Positions 8,003 through 14,303 of a stretch of 14,303 nt of DNA are shown one piece after another. Location of the stretch: assembly GCA_946482595.1 (NCBI GenBank), contig CAMLSD010000112.1, positions 1-14,303 of the forward strand, given 5' to 3'. Under the pieces are notes generated by a model that saw only the letters and a program-made list of their open reading frames with translations, ran no database searches and had not been told where the DNA came from. Origin of the DNA: an uncultured Comamonadaceae bacterium (GTDB taxonomy: Bacteria > Pseudomonadota > Gammaproteobacteria > Burkholderiales > Burkholderiaceae). The translations under genes and the position numbers were made by a program. The first letter of the stretch is position 1. Every line of letters starts with the position of its first letter.

Positions 8003-8713
8003 TCACTGCGCCCGGGCGCGCAGCTTGTCCATCAGCGCGCGCACCTCTTCGCGGCGGCCGGTATCGGCCACCTGGCGGCCCGGGCGGGGCGGGGCCTGCA
8101 AGGCGCGTTCGAGGTAGGTCAGGGCCTCGGCCGGCTGGTCGGTCTCGGCAAGGTATTCGGCATAGAAGAAGTTCGGGTCGATGCCGCGGGGGTTGATCGA
8201 CAGGGCCTTGAGCAGCAGCTCCTTCGCGCGCGCCTTGTCGCCGAAGCCCAGTGGCCAGCCCGGCACCTTGTAGTACAGCACGCCCAGGCTGTTGTAGGCC
8301 GAGCCGTCGAGCACCGTGCCGTCGATGCGGATCGCTGCCTCGTACAGCGAGCGCGCCTGCTTGACCAGGCCCAGCGCGCCCAGCCCACCCTTCTCGCCGG
8401 CCCAGGAACTGACGATGATGCCTTCCCAGACCAGCGGTTCACTGCGCCCGGCAAAAGTCTCGCTCACCTTGTGCGCCTTGGTGGCCAGCGCCTCGAAACG
8501 CTTTTCGCGTTCGGCGGCCGGTGTCTGGTAGCGCACGACCTCCCAGTCGTGCTGGAGCTCGGTGATGCTGTCCTCGACGCTGGCGGCGCGGGCGGCGGCG
8601 GGCCAGGCGGCAGCGCCCAGCAGTCCGGCGCCGGCCAGGCCGGCGGCTGCGAGTCGAAGCAGGGTGCGACGCGGCAGGCCCGTGTCGGCAGGAGGGAACG
8701 AAGGCAGTCTCAT
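8003..8713 (-). CDS. Exported TPR-like protein with probable Tat signal, last gene of the operon
   Basis: A 236-residue protein. The N-terminus has a twin arginine (GLPRRTLLRLA), a hydrophobic stretch rich in Ala/Gly/Leu and a likely signal peptidase site after AAARA (about residue 43), so it is probably exported by Tat, or by Sec. The mature part has helical TPR-like repeats: VKQARSLYEAAIRIDGT, SAYNSLGVLYYKVPGWPLGFGDKARAKELLLKALSIN, and DPNFFYAEYLAETDQPAEALTYLERAL. No catalytic motif is seen; the family is usually annotated only as tetratricopeptide protein and resembles the TRAP-associated TatT type. A scaffold or partner-binding role in the periplasm is inferred. The ATG at 8713 overlaps the SDR stop (ATGA) and has GGAG seven bases upstream, so it is coupled to the operon. 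Function within the pathway is unknown. Confidence 0.82.
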   Translation of the reverse strand: MRLPSFPPADTGLPRRTLLRLAAAGLAGAGLLGAAAWPAAARAASVEDSITELQHDWEVVRYQTPAAEREKRFEALATKAHKVSETFAGRSEPLVWEGIIVSSWAGEKGGLGALGLVKQARSLYEAAIRIDGTVLDGSAYNSLGVLYYKVPGWPLGFGDKARAKELLLKALSINPRGIDPNFFYAEYLAETDQPAEALTYLERALQAPPRPGRQVADTGRREEVRALMDKLRARAQ

Positions 8714-9549
8714 GAAGTGCTCCGGGTCGGAAGAGGGGTGGGGACGTCGGCGGCGTCGGGCGTGGCCAGGTGGCGACGATGCGGCTCGAAGACCGCATCC
8801 ATCCAGGTGGGCGCCAGGCCATTGAGCTTCACGGCGAGCCGCTCCGGGAAGCCGAGGAACCTTTCTGCGCGTTCGCTTTGCAGCAGGTCCAGCACGGCCC
8901 GGGCGACCACCTGCGGCGTGTCGACGTGGGTGCGGGTGGCCGCGTGGTAGGCATCTACCCGTTCGTCATTGAAGGCCGTGCGGGTGCTGCGCGGCCCGAG
9001 GTACTGCATCACGACACCCGAGCCGCGCAGTTCGCGCCGCAGCGCTTCGGTGAAGCCGCGCAGGCCGAACTTGCTGGCGCAGTAGGCCGCATGGCCGGGC
9101 AGGGCGAGCCGACCGAGCACCGAGCCGACCTGGATCACCTGTGCCGCGCCGCGTTGCCGCAACCCGGGCAGCAGGGCCTGCGTGAGCCGCATCGGTGCCA
9201 GCAGGTTGGTGTTCAGCACCTCGGCCAGATGGTCAGCCCCCAGCGTGTCGAAGCGGCCGAAACTCGGCACACCCGCGTTGTTGACCAGCACATTGGCCTG
9301 CCAGGCGTCCGCTGCCGCACGCACCGCCGCCACACCGGCCTCGGTGCAGACGTCGGCCACCTGCCAGGCCAGGTGATGGCGCCGTTGCGGCTGCGCGTGC
9401 AGCAGCTGGCGCTCCAGCGCGGCCAGCCGGGCGGCCGAGCGGCCGACCATCAGCACCGAGGCGCCGGCTTCCAGCAAGGCGGCCGCCGTGGCCTGGCCGA
9501 TCCCGCCGGTTGCACCCGTCAGCACCACACGTGCGAGTTCGGGCTTCAT
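8710..9549 (-). CDS. Short-chain dehydrogenase/reductase (SDR), operon gene 4
   Basis: A 279-residue classical SDR: cytoplasmic NAD(P)(H)-dependent oxidation or reduction of an alcohol/carbonyl. The cofactor loop is TGATGGIG (11-18). R37 after the second strand (VGRSAARL) suggests NADP(H). NNAG is at 90-93. The catalytic tetrad is complete: N115, S143 (QVGSVLG), Y156 and K160 (YCASK). The C-terminal 80 residues (FNDERVDAYHAAT, LGFPERLAVKLNGLAP) extend beyond the minimal fold and probably shape substrate binding or contact a partner; they resemble the tails of SDRs annotated for lipid-like substrates. The ATG at 9549 overlaps the stop of the preceding gene (ATGA) and has an excellent AGGAGG box four bases upstream, so the open frame that continues into the previous gene is not a fusion. 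Substrate inferred: a carbonyl made by the neighbouring ligase/oxidase. Confidence 0.92.
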   Translation of the reverse strand: MKPELARVVLTGATGGIGQATAAALLEAGASVLMVGRSAARLAALERQLLHAQPQRRHHLAWQVADVCTEAGVAAVRAAADAWQANVLVNNAGVPSFGRFDTLGADHLAEVLNTNLLAPMRLTQALLPGLRQRGAAQVIQVGSVLGRLALPGHAAYCASKFGLRGFTEALRRELRGSGVVMQYLGPRSTRTAFNDERVDAYHAATRTHVDTPQVVARAVLDLLQSERAERFLGFPERLAVKLNGLAPTWMDAVFEPHRRHLATPDAADVPTPLPTRSTS

Positions 9550-10250
9550 GCCGCCTCCTGCACCGGCCTGGGCGCGGCTTGCGCGGGCGGTGTCGCCGGC
9601 TGCGGCAGCGGCAGCTCGCGGAACACGTCGCCATACAGGCGGTAGAAGGCCCGTGCGGCATGCACGATGTCGGCCTGGTCGCCCGCGTCCTCGATGCGGT
9701 CCATCAGCAAGGCGAAATGGGCCGTGTGCTCGCGGTCCAGCGTGCCGTGCGAGCGCAGGTAGCTGAAGGCCGCGTCCGGCAGGGCCAGCCGTTGCTGGAT
9801 CTGGTCGGCCGCCATCAGCGCCAGCGCCACGCTGGTGCCCTCGAGCACATGCACCATGCCGAAGAACCCCAGCGGGTTGCGCCGCGCGATCTGGTCGTAC
9901 GCATAGGCCACCATCACCTCGGTGGCGTGGGCGGGCTGACCGTGCCGCACGGCGTCGGCATCGACACCGCAGGCGCGCAGGTCGTCGAGGATCCATTCGT
10001 CGTGGCCCTGTTCTTCCTCGACGTATTCGTCCATCGCGTCGTCCAGCCAGGCATGGCGGGCCGGCAGCGCCACCTTGCAGGCCTGCAGCAGCGGCACGGT
10101 GTGGCGCACGTGGTGGTAAGCCTGCGTCAGGAAGGCGACATAGCTGGGCAGCGACACCTCGCCGCGCAGGCAGCCCTGGATGATCGGCACCTGGGTCAGG
10201 GCCAGGCGGTCGGATTCGGTGTCGCGCAGCAGGCGGGCGTGAAAGCTCAT
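9546..10250 (-). CDS. Haem-oxygenase-like (TenA/PqqC-fold) diiron-type oxidase, operon gene 3
   Basis: A 234-residue, all-helical cytoplasmic protein of the iron-containing redox enzyme family. Candidate metal ligands match the haem-oxygenase-like diiron oxygenase (HDO) pattern: E80 and H83 (EEEQGHDEW), E137 (VLEGTS), and H168-x3-D172-x2-H175 (SHGTLDREH). This resembles UndA (fatty acid to terminal alkene) and the HDO domain of SznF, and is unlike cofactor-free PqqC or the thiaminase TenA, which has a catalytic Cys in a different setting. NPLGFFGMVHVLEG is a conserved-looking core. The last 25 residues are a Pro/Ala-rich tail. The start at 10250 has AAGGA about eight bases upstream; it begins 17 bases after the ligase stop and its own stop overlaps the SDR start. 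Likely reaction: O2-dependent oxidation or cleavage of an activated acyl chain or an amine adduct. The exact chemistry is unknown. Confidence 0.85.
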   Translation of the reverse strand: MSFHARLLRDTESDRLALTQVPIIQGCLRGEVSLPSYVAFLTQAYHHVRHTVPLLQACKVALPARHAWLDDAMDEYVEEEQGHDEWILDDLRACGVDADAVRHGQPAHATEVMVAYAYDQIARRNPLGFFGMVHVLEGTSVALALMAADQIQQRLALPDAAFSYLRSHGTLDREHTAHFALLMDRIEDAGDQADIVHAARAFYRLYGDVFRELPLPQPATPPAQAAPRPVQEAA

Positions 10251-10267
10251 GGGGACATCCTTCGGAG

Positions 10268-11719
10268 TCAGGGGGTGGGCACCGCGGCCGACGCCAGGGC
10301 GTCGCGGTGCAGGGTCTCGATCTGCGGGCGCAGCGGCCGCCCGTTGGGGGTGGCCAGCCCGCTGTCGGCGCTGAAGGGCGCGAGGCCACGCACCCAGTGG
10401 TGGATGCGGGCGTAATCGGGCAGGCCGGCGTTGGCGCGGCTCACGGCCTGTGCCAGCTCCGCGTCACTGACCTGCGGGCCGGTCGGCCACAGCACGGCCG
10501 ACAGCGCCGGCTGGCCGTCGCCCAGCACCACCGCCTGGGCCACGCCCGGCTCGGCCCGCAGGGCCGCCTCGACCCATTCCGGCGACACATTGCGCCCGAA
10601 GGCGGTGATCAGCACATGCTTCTTGCGGCCACGCACCTGCACGAACCCATCGGCATCGATCTCGCCCAGGTCGCCGGTGGGCCACCACTCGGCGCGCGCC
10701 GAGCGGTCGCCCAGGTAGCCCAGCATCAGGCTGCCGGCCACTTCAAGCTCGCCGTCGGCGGCCACGCGCACGCGGGCATGCGGCAGGGGCCGGCCCACCG
10801 AACCCGGGCGGTCGGCGCCGGGCAGGTTCAGGGTCTGGACCGAACCGCCTTCGGACAGGCCATACCCCTCATGTGCCGGGATGCCCACGGCACGTGCCTG
10901 TGCGATCGCCGAGGCACCCACACTGGCGCCGCCCACGGCCAGGAAGCGCAGGCTGTCGGGGGCGCGTTGCGCACGCGCCTGCAGCAGCAGCGTCCAGGCG
11001 CGCAGCATCTGGGGCAGCAGGATCAGGCTGTGCGGGGCCTGTGCGCGCACCGCGGCATCGAAGCGCACCACGTCGAAGCCGGACGAACCGCTCCAGCCCA
11101 GCGAGGCCAGCGGCAGCAGCGTGCAGCGGGCGCCGGCGTGCCGGGCCGCCGCCAGGCCGGCGATGTCTTCGAGCAGCACGGCCAGTGGCAGGGCGCACAG
11201 GTGGTGCTCGATCTGCAGCGGCGCCAGGGCCTGGGCGACCGAGGCCGCGACCGTCGCCAGGGTGGTGCTCGACAGGCACACGCCTTTGGGCGTGCCGGTG
11301 GTGCCGGAGGTGAAGGTGATGCGGGCCGTGCCGGGCGGCAGCTCGGCGGGGCGCGGCGCCAGACTCAGCATGGCCAGCGTGTCCTTGCCCAGCGTGCAGG
11401 GGTGCATCGGCGCCTCAGGCCAGAGCGCCGCATGTGCGGGCGGCACCAGCAAGGTGTCCACGCCGGCGGCCTGCAGCGCATGCGCGATCTGCACCGGCGT
11501 GAAGAACAGCGGCAGCGGCACATGCACGACACCGGCACGCTGCGCCGCGCGATCGGCGATCACCCAGGCCACGGTGTTGTCCAGCAGCGTGGCCAGCACG
11601 CGGCTGCCGCGGGCGCTCAGGGTCTGCTGCAGCCGTTCGACCTCCCGGTCGAGCTCGGCGGCCCGCCAGGTGTGGTCACCGTCGAACAGCGTGGCGAGGG
11701 GCATCGAGGGAGATGTCAT
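10268..11719 (-). CDS. AMP-forming acyl ligase (ANL superfamily), operon gene 2
   Basis: A 483-residue cytoplasmic adenylating enzyme: acid + ATP to acyl-AMP, then usually to a CoA, carrier-protein or amine acceptor. Motifs: P-loop TSGTTGTPKG (137-146), GYGLSEGG (285-292), WWPTGDLG with D350, GRKKHVLITAFGRNVSPEWVE (hinge and start of the C-terminal domain), and a C-terminal motif ATPNGRPLR. That last motif normally carries the catalytic A10 lysine (T-x-x-G-K); here it is R461. The protein is shorter than FadD (about 560 residues) because the N-terminal region is compact. The ATG at 11719 is ten bases after the hemolysin-family stop, and the GAGGGA box overlaps that stop (TGAGGGA), so translation is coupled; the frame upstream of 11719 runs inside the previous gene and is not ligase-like. 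Substrate is probably a fatty or other aliphatic acid, by family resemblance only. Confidence 0.9.
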   Translation of the reverse strand: MTSPSMPLATLFDGDHTWRAAELDREVERLQQTLSARGSRVLATLLDNTVAWVIADRAAQRAGVVHVPLPLFFTPVQIAHALQAAGVDTLLVPPAHAALWPEAPMHPCTLGKDTLAMLSLAPRPAELPPGTARITFTSGTTGTPKGVCLSSTTLATVAASVAQALAPLQIEHHLCALPLAVLLEDIAGLAAARHAGARCTLLPLASLGWSGSSGFDVVRFDAAVRAQAPHSLILLPQMLRAWTLLLQARAQRAPDSLRFLAVGGASVGASAIAQARAVGIPAHEGYGLSEGGSVQTLNLPGADRPGSVGRPLPHARVRVAADGELEVAGSLMLGYLGDRSARAEWWPTGDLGEIDADGFVQVRGRKKHVLITAFGRNVSPEWVEAALRAEPGVAQAVVLGDGQPALSAVLWPTGPQVSDAELAQAVSRANAGLPDYARIHHWVRGLAPFSADSGLATPNGRPLRPQIETLHRDALASAAVPTP

Positions 11720-11729
11720 CGCGCGTCCC

Positions 11730-12398
11730 TCAGTGACCGGCCCGGCCCGCGGCGGCCTGGCGCCGCAGCAGGCGGCGCAAGGCCTGTGGCAGGTGTCCGG
11801 CCAGCACCATCGGATGGTGGTCGTAGTAGCGGCCCCAGTCGGCCGCATCGGCACCCAGCCGGGCCGGGTCGGCCACGCCCAGCGCCAGCGGGGTCACGCC
11901 CATGCGCGAGAACAGGTGGCGCAGCTCCTGCGTCAGCGTGCTCACCACCCATTCCACACCGAGCGATGCCAGGTGCGGGCCCATCTGCACGATGAGCAGG
12001 CGGCCCAGCCCGGCGCGTGTGGCCGCCAGGTGGCCCACTTCGGCCAGCGCGTGCCGCGCCACCGGCATGCCCGAGCGCGACAGCAACTGTTCGACCGGGT
12101 GGTCGAGGTAACGCTCCAGGAATAGCGGCTCGTCGCCCAGCCGGTAGCCGGCGGCGGCCACGATCCCGCCGGCATCCGACAGGCTCACCAGCCAGGGCAT
12201 GAACTGGCGCACCTGCGCGCCGTGGCGTTGCGCGTAGACCGTGCGGATGAACTGCTCGACCTGCTCGCGCTGCGGGCTGTCCTGCGCGTGCAGCTGCCAG
12301 CCCGTCTGAGACGGGGCAGCCGCGCCGGCAGGAACATCGGCCAGCGGGGGCGACAGGGCCGAACCGTCGGGTTCGGCGAGGGACAGGGCCAGGGACAT
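11730..12398 (-). CDS. Thermostable-hemolysin family protein (T_hemolysin), probable GNAT-like acyltransferase, operon gene 1
   Basis: A 222-residue protein matching the family named after Vibrio delta-VPH thermostable hemolysin. Hallmarks: REQVEQFIRTVYAQRHGAQV, QFMPWLVSL, EPLFLERYLDHPVEQLL, LAEVGHLAA followed by an R-rich turn, WVVSTLTQELRHLF and WGRYYDHHPMVLAGHLPQ. There is no signal peptide or obvious membrane helix, which argues against a secreted toxin. The layout (YLD, then a strand with E-V-G-x-L, then helix and strand) resembles the GNAT/LuxI-type acyltransferase fold, so transfer of an acyl group supplied by the ligase is the preferred inference. The start at 12398 is chosen for GGAG five bases upstream; ATG 12431 adds eleven residues but has no ribosome site. 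It begins 69 bases after the malZ stop and heads the operon. The family match is strong; the enzymatic role is unproven. Confidence 0.82.
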   Translation of the reverse strand: MSLALSLAEPDGSALSPPLADVPAGAAAPSQTGWQLHAQDSPQREQVEQFIRTVYAQRHGAQVRQFMPWLVSLSDAGGIVAAAGYRLGDEPLFLERYLDHPVEQLLSRSGMPVARHALAEVGHLAATRAGLGRLLIVQMGPHLASLGVEWVVSTLTQELRHLFSRMGVTPLALGVADPARLGADAADWGRYYDHHPMVLAGHLPQALRRLLRRQAAAGRAGH

Positions 12399-12450
12399 GC
12401 ACACTCCAGTGGCGGTGCCTTTCAGCACCATGGAGCGTGATCGTGCGGGC

Positions 12451-12463
12451 GGGTGATTAACCC
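12451..12463. promoter_or_regulatory. Short palindrome between malZ and the operon (possible operator)
   Basis: GGGTGATTAACCC: 4-bp GGGT/ACCC arms around an AT-rich core, in the 69-base gap upstream of the hemolysin-family gene. The AT-rich core stands out in this GC-rich DNA. No convincing -35/-10 pair is visible nearby, so the operon may also be read through from malZ. Confidence 0.2.
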
Positions 12464-12467
12464 CAGC

Positions 12468-14303
12468 TTAAGTGCCTGGCGTGTCGCCCTGCGAGCACCA
12501 CACGGCCACCCCGGCCGTGTCGAAGTGCAGGTTCAGGCGCGGCGGCGAGGCCTCGGCGTGCAGTTGCTGCGTGCGCATGCCGAAGCCCTGCGGCCAGGCC
12601 GCCCAATGGCCGCGCGGCAGCACGGGGGCGTCGAGCGGCAGCGTCAGCTCGACCTCTCCGCCACGGTTGAGCACCACCACCGTGGCCTGCCCGGCCACCA
12701 CACGGGCATAGGCCCACCAGTGTTCACCGTGGCCCAGCGGCAGCCAGCCGCCGTGGCGCAGTTCGGTGCGCGACTGGCGCAATGCAGCGCAGGCGCGCTG
12801 GTGGGCGAGCAGTGCGGGCTGCCATCGGGCAGGGTCCCAGTCGAAGCAGCGGCGGTTGTCCGGGTCGTTGTGGCCGGGCAGACCGATCTCGTCGCCGTAG
12901 TAGAGGCACGGCGTGCCCGGGAAGGTGAACTGCAGGGCCATGGCCAGCTTCTGGGCGTCGACGCGTTCGCCGAGCAGCGTGAACAGGCGCGGTGTGTCAT
13001 GGCTGTCCAGCGCATTCCATTGCGACAGCGCGATCTCGCCGGGCACCAGCGCAAGGCCCAGCGCCAGCCAGTCCACCAGGGCGGGGGTCGACAGCGGCGC
13101 GGCCTCGCCCTTGAGATCGGCCGCGGCCAGCCAGCGCCACAGCGGCAGCGTGAAGCCCCAGTAGTTCATCGAGGCGTCCTCCTGGTCGCCCTGGAGCCAG
13201 TCGGTGCCCTCGGCAAAGTGTTCGCCGACCAGGGCCGCGTCGGGCCGCTCGGACTTCACGGCGGCGCGCATCGCCCGCAGGTGGTCGGCATTGCGGCCAG
13301 CACCGGCTCCGTCACCCAGCATGTGGACCGCGTCGAGCCGCCAGCCGTCGGCCTGCACCGGCGGGCGCAGCCAGTGGCGCAGCACGCTGTCGGGCCCGTC
13401 GATCATCGTGTGCCGGGTGGCCGGATGGGCATGGTCGAGCTTGGGCAGGGTGTCATGCCCTTTCCAGTACACCGGCCGGCCGTCGTTGTCGCGGGCGTAG
13501 CGCACCGGGGCGGCGGGCGAGGCTTGCGCATCGGCGCTGACCCAGGGATGCGAGGCGCCGGTGTGGTTGAGCACCGCGTCCAGCACCAGCTTCATGCCGC
13601 GTGCTCTCAGCGCCTGCGCCAGGCGCACCAGCGCTGCGTTGCCGCCCAGCAGCGGGTCGACGCGGAAGTAGTCCGAGGTGTCGTAGCGGTGATTGCTGGG
13701 CGAGCAGAACACCGGGTTCAGGTAGAGCGTGGTGGCCCCCAGCGATTCGATGTGATCGAGCCGTTCGCGCACTCCGTCGAGGTTGCCGCCGTGGAAGACC
13801 TGGTGTGCGCTGCCGTCCTGGGGCAGCGGCTCGGCCCAGCCAAGCAGGCGGCGCGGGTCGTCCCGCGCCGGGCCGTCGGGCGCCGCGCGGTGGAAGCGGT
13901 CCGGGAACACCTGGTAGATCACCTGCTCGCGCAGCCAGGCTGGCACGACCCCGGGCGGCAGCAGCCTGAAGTGCGCATGCTGGGCCGGCACGGCCTCGTG
14001 CAGCCCGGTGGCGGCAAGCCACAGGGTGCAGCCGGGTGCACGCACCCGGAAGCAGTAGCGTGTGGCCGGGCCGGTGCGGCAGGCCGGTACCCGGGCGGTC
14101 CATGCGGTGGTCTGCGGGTGGGTGCACTGCGTGGGCAGGCAGGCGGCCGGCTGCAGATCGAACAGGTACTCCTCGTTGTCGAGCAGCACTCGCACGGCCA
14201 CCTGCGGTGGCTCGGCCGCGCCTCGGCGGTCGCGCAGGGCCAGTTGCAAGGTCAGGGTCCGGCCGTCGTGCACGGCCCAGGGCGCCACACTCAGGTGGAC
14301 GGC
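12468..14303 (-). CDS. malZ: Maltodextrin glucosidase MalZ (GH13), 5' end beyond window
   Basis: The visible 611 residues run from the window edge to the TAA at 12468. Role: cytoplasmic release of glucose from the reducing end of maltodextrins. An N-terminal beta-sandwich domain (about 1-120) precedes the GH13 barrel: REQVIYQVFPDRF, HGGNLDGVRERLDHIESLG, LYLNPVFCSPSNHRYDT, LDAVLNHTG, nucleophile D324 of the visible part in GWRLDAVHML, acid/base Glu in LVGEHF, transition-state Asp in NALDSHDT, and PCLYYGDEIGLPG. HMLGDGAGAGRNADH and EDASMNYWGFTLPLW are specific to MalZ among GH13 enzymes. A GTG at 14288 could be a start, but in-frame codons to its left read AVHLSVAP, which aligns with AWHLPVPP near residues 4-11 of E. 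coli MalZ; the true start is therefore probably just outside the window. Length equals E. coli MalZ (about 604). No signal peptide is seen. Confidence 0.93.
   Translation of the reverse strand, partial: AVHLSVAPWAVHDGRTLTLQLALRDRRGAAEPPQVAVRVLLDNEEYLFDLQPAACLPTQCTHPQTTAWTARVPACRTGPATRYCFRVRAPGCTLWLAATGLHEAVPAQHAHFRLLPPGVVPAWLREQVIYQVFPDRFHRAAPDGPARDDPRRLLGWAEPLPQDGSAHQVFHGGNLDGVRERLDHIESLGATTLYLNPVFCSPSNHRYDTSDYFRVDPLLGGNAALVRLAQALRARGMKLVLDAVLNHTGASHPWVSADAQASPAAPVRYARDNDGRPVYWKGHDTLPKLDHAHPATRHTMIDGPDSVLRHWLRPPVQADGWRLDAVHMLGDGAGAGRNADHLRAMRAAVKSERPDAALVGEHFAEGTDWLQGDQEDASMNYWGFTLPLWRWLAAADLKGEAAPLSTPALVDWLALGLALVPGEIALSQWNALDSHDTPRLFTLLGERVDAQKLAMALQFTFPGTPCLYYGDEIGLPGHNDPDNRRCFDWDPARWQPALLAHQRACAALRQSRTELRHGGWLPLGHGEHWWAYARVVAGQATVVVLNRGGEVELTLPLDAPVLPRGHWAAWPQGFGMRTQQLHAEASPPRLNLHFDTAGVAVWCSQGDTPGT

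Noticed and set aside
6908..8950. 680-codon plus-strand open frame opposite the MFS, TPR-like and SDR genes
   Set aside because: It spans three well-supported minus-strand genes, is rich in His, Gln, Arg and Gly with no domain-like pattern, and is a GC-bias shadow.
9546..10250. Assignment of the operon oxidase as TenA thiaminase or PqqC
   Set aside because: The H-x3-D-x2-H set plus two Glu ligands fits the metal-dependent HDO group better, and no thiamine or PQQ genes are nearby.
8710..10389. Apparent 559-codon SDR with a long N-terminal extension (possible fusion)
   Set aside because: The extension is out-of-frame reading of the diiron-type oxidase gene. The ATG at 9549 has a strong AGGAGG box and begins exactly at the SDR fold.
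10307..11995. 562-codon plus-strand open frame opposite the acyl ligase
   Set aside because: It mirrors a ligase with intact motifs; its composition (His, Gln, Arg, Gly) is typical of an antisense frame in high-GC DNA.
1..14303. CRISPR arrays, tRNA/rRNA genes, insertion sequences, prophage genes
   Set aside because: Looked for by eye on both strands: no regular repeats, cloverleaf-like runs, transposase motifs or terminal inverted repeats were seen.

Overview
The window is high-GC DNA with tightly packed genes and frequent 4-base ATGA start/stop overlaps. Protein similarities (a FadD-type ligase, QseB/QseC-like signalling, a MalZ-type glucosidase) and codon use suggest a proteobacterium, most likely a betaproteobacterium of the Burkholderiales. 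That placement is an inference; no rRNA or marker gene is present. I see no tRNA, rRNA, CRISPR array, insertion sequence or phage gene.

Layout: (1) 1-389, minus: N-terminal part of a long-chain fatty acyl-CoA ligase (fadD), cut by the window edge. (2) 550-1494, plus: PLP enzyme of the animal-like serine/threonine dehydratase (SDS) family, divergent from fadD. (3) 1575-4550, plus: large membrane hybrid sensor kinase (cache sensor, two PAS domains, HisKA/HATPase, C-terminal receiver). (4) 4644-6679, plus: OmpR-type response regulator and QseC-like sensor kinase, overlapping by 4 bases. (5) 6704-7915, minus: MFS transporter, convergent with the kinase. (6) 8003-12398, minus: a compact five-gene operon, in transcription order a thermostable-hemolysin-family protein, an AMP-forming acyl ligase, a haem-oxygenase-like (TenA/PqqC-fold) diiron-type oxidase, a short-chain dehydrogenase, and an exported TPR-like protein. 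(7) 12468-14303, minus: maltodextrin glucosidase malZ, whose first few codons lie beyond the window.

The five-gene operon is the most interesting region. Spacing within it is +10, +17, -4 and -4 bases, so the products are probably made together. The parts suggest a small acyl-modifying pathway: the ligase activates an acid, the hemolysin-family protein (probably GNAT-like) may act as an acyltransferase, the diiron-type enzyme oxidises the chain or its adduct, and the SDR reduces a carbonyl. The exported TPR-like protein may connect the pathway to the periplasm. The product is unknown to me. The ligase carries Arg where most adenylating enzymes have the catalytic A10 lysine.

The three sensor/regulator genes in the middle form a signalling block whose targets cannot be read from the sequence. 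Nearly every base is accounted for: no gene-free stretch exceeds 300 bases, and the longest gap is the 160-base fadD/SDS divergent region.
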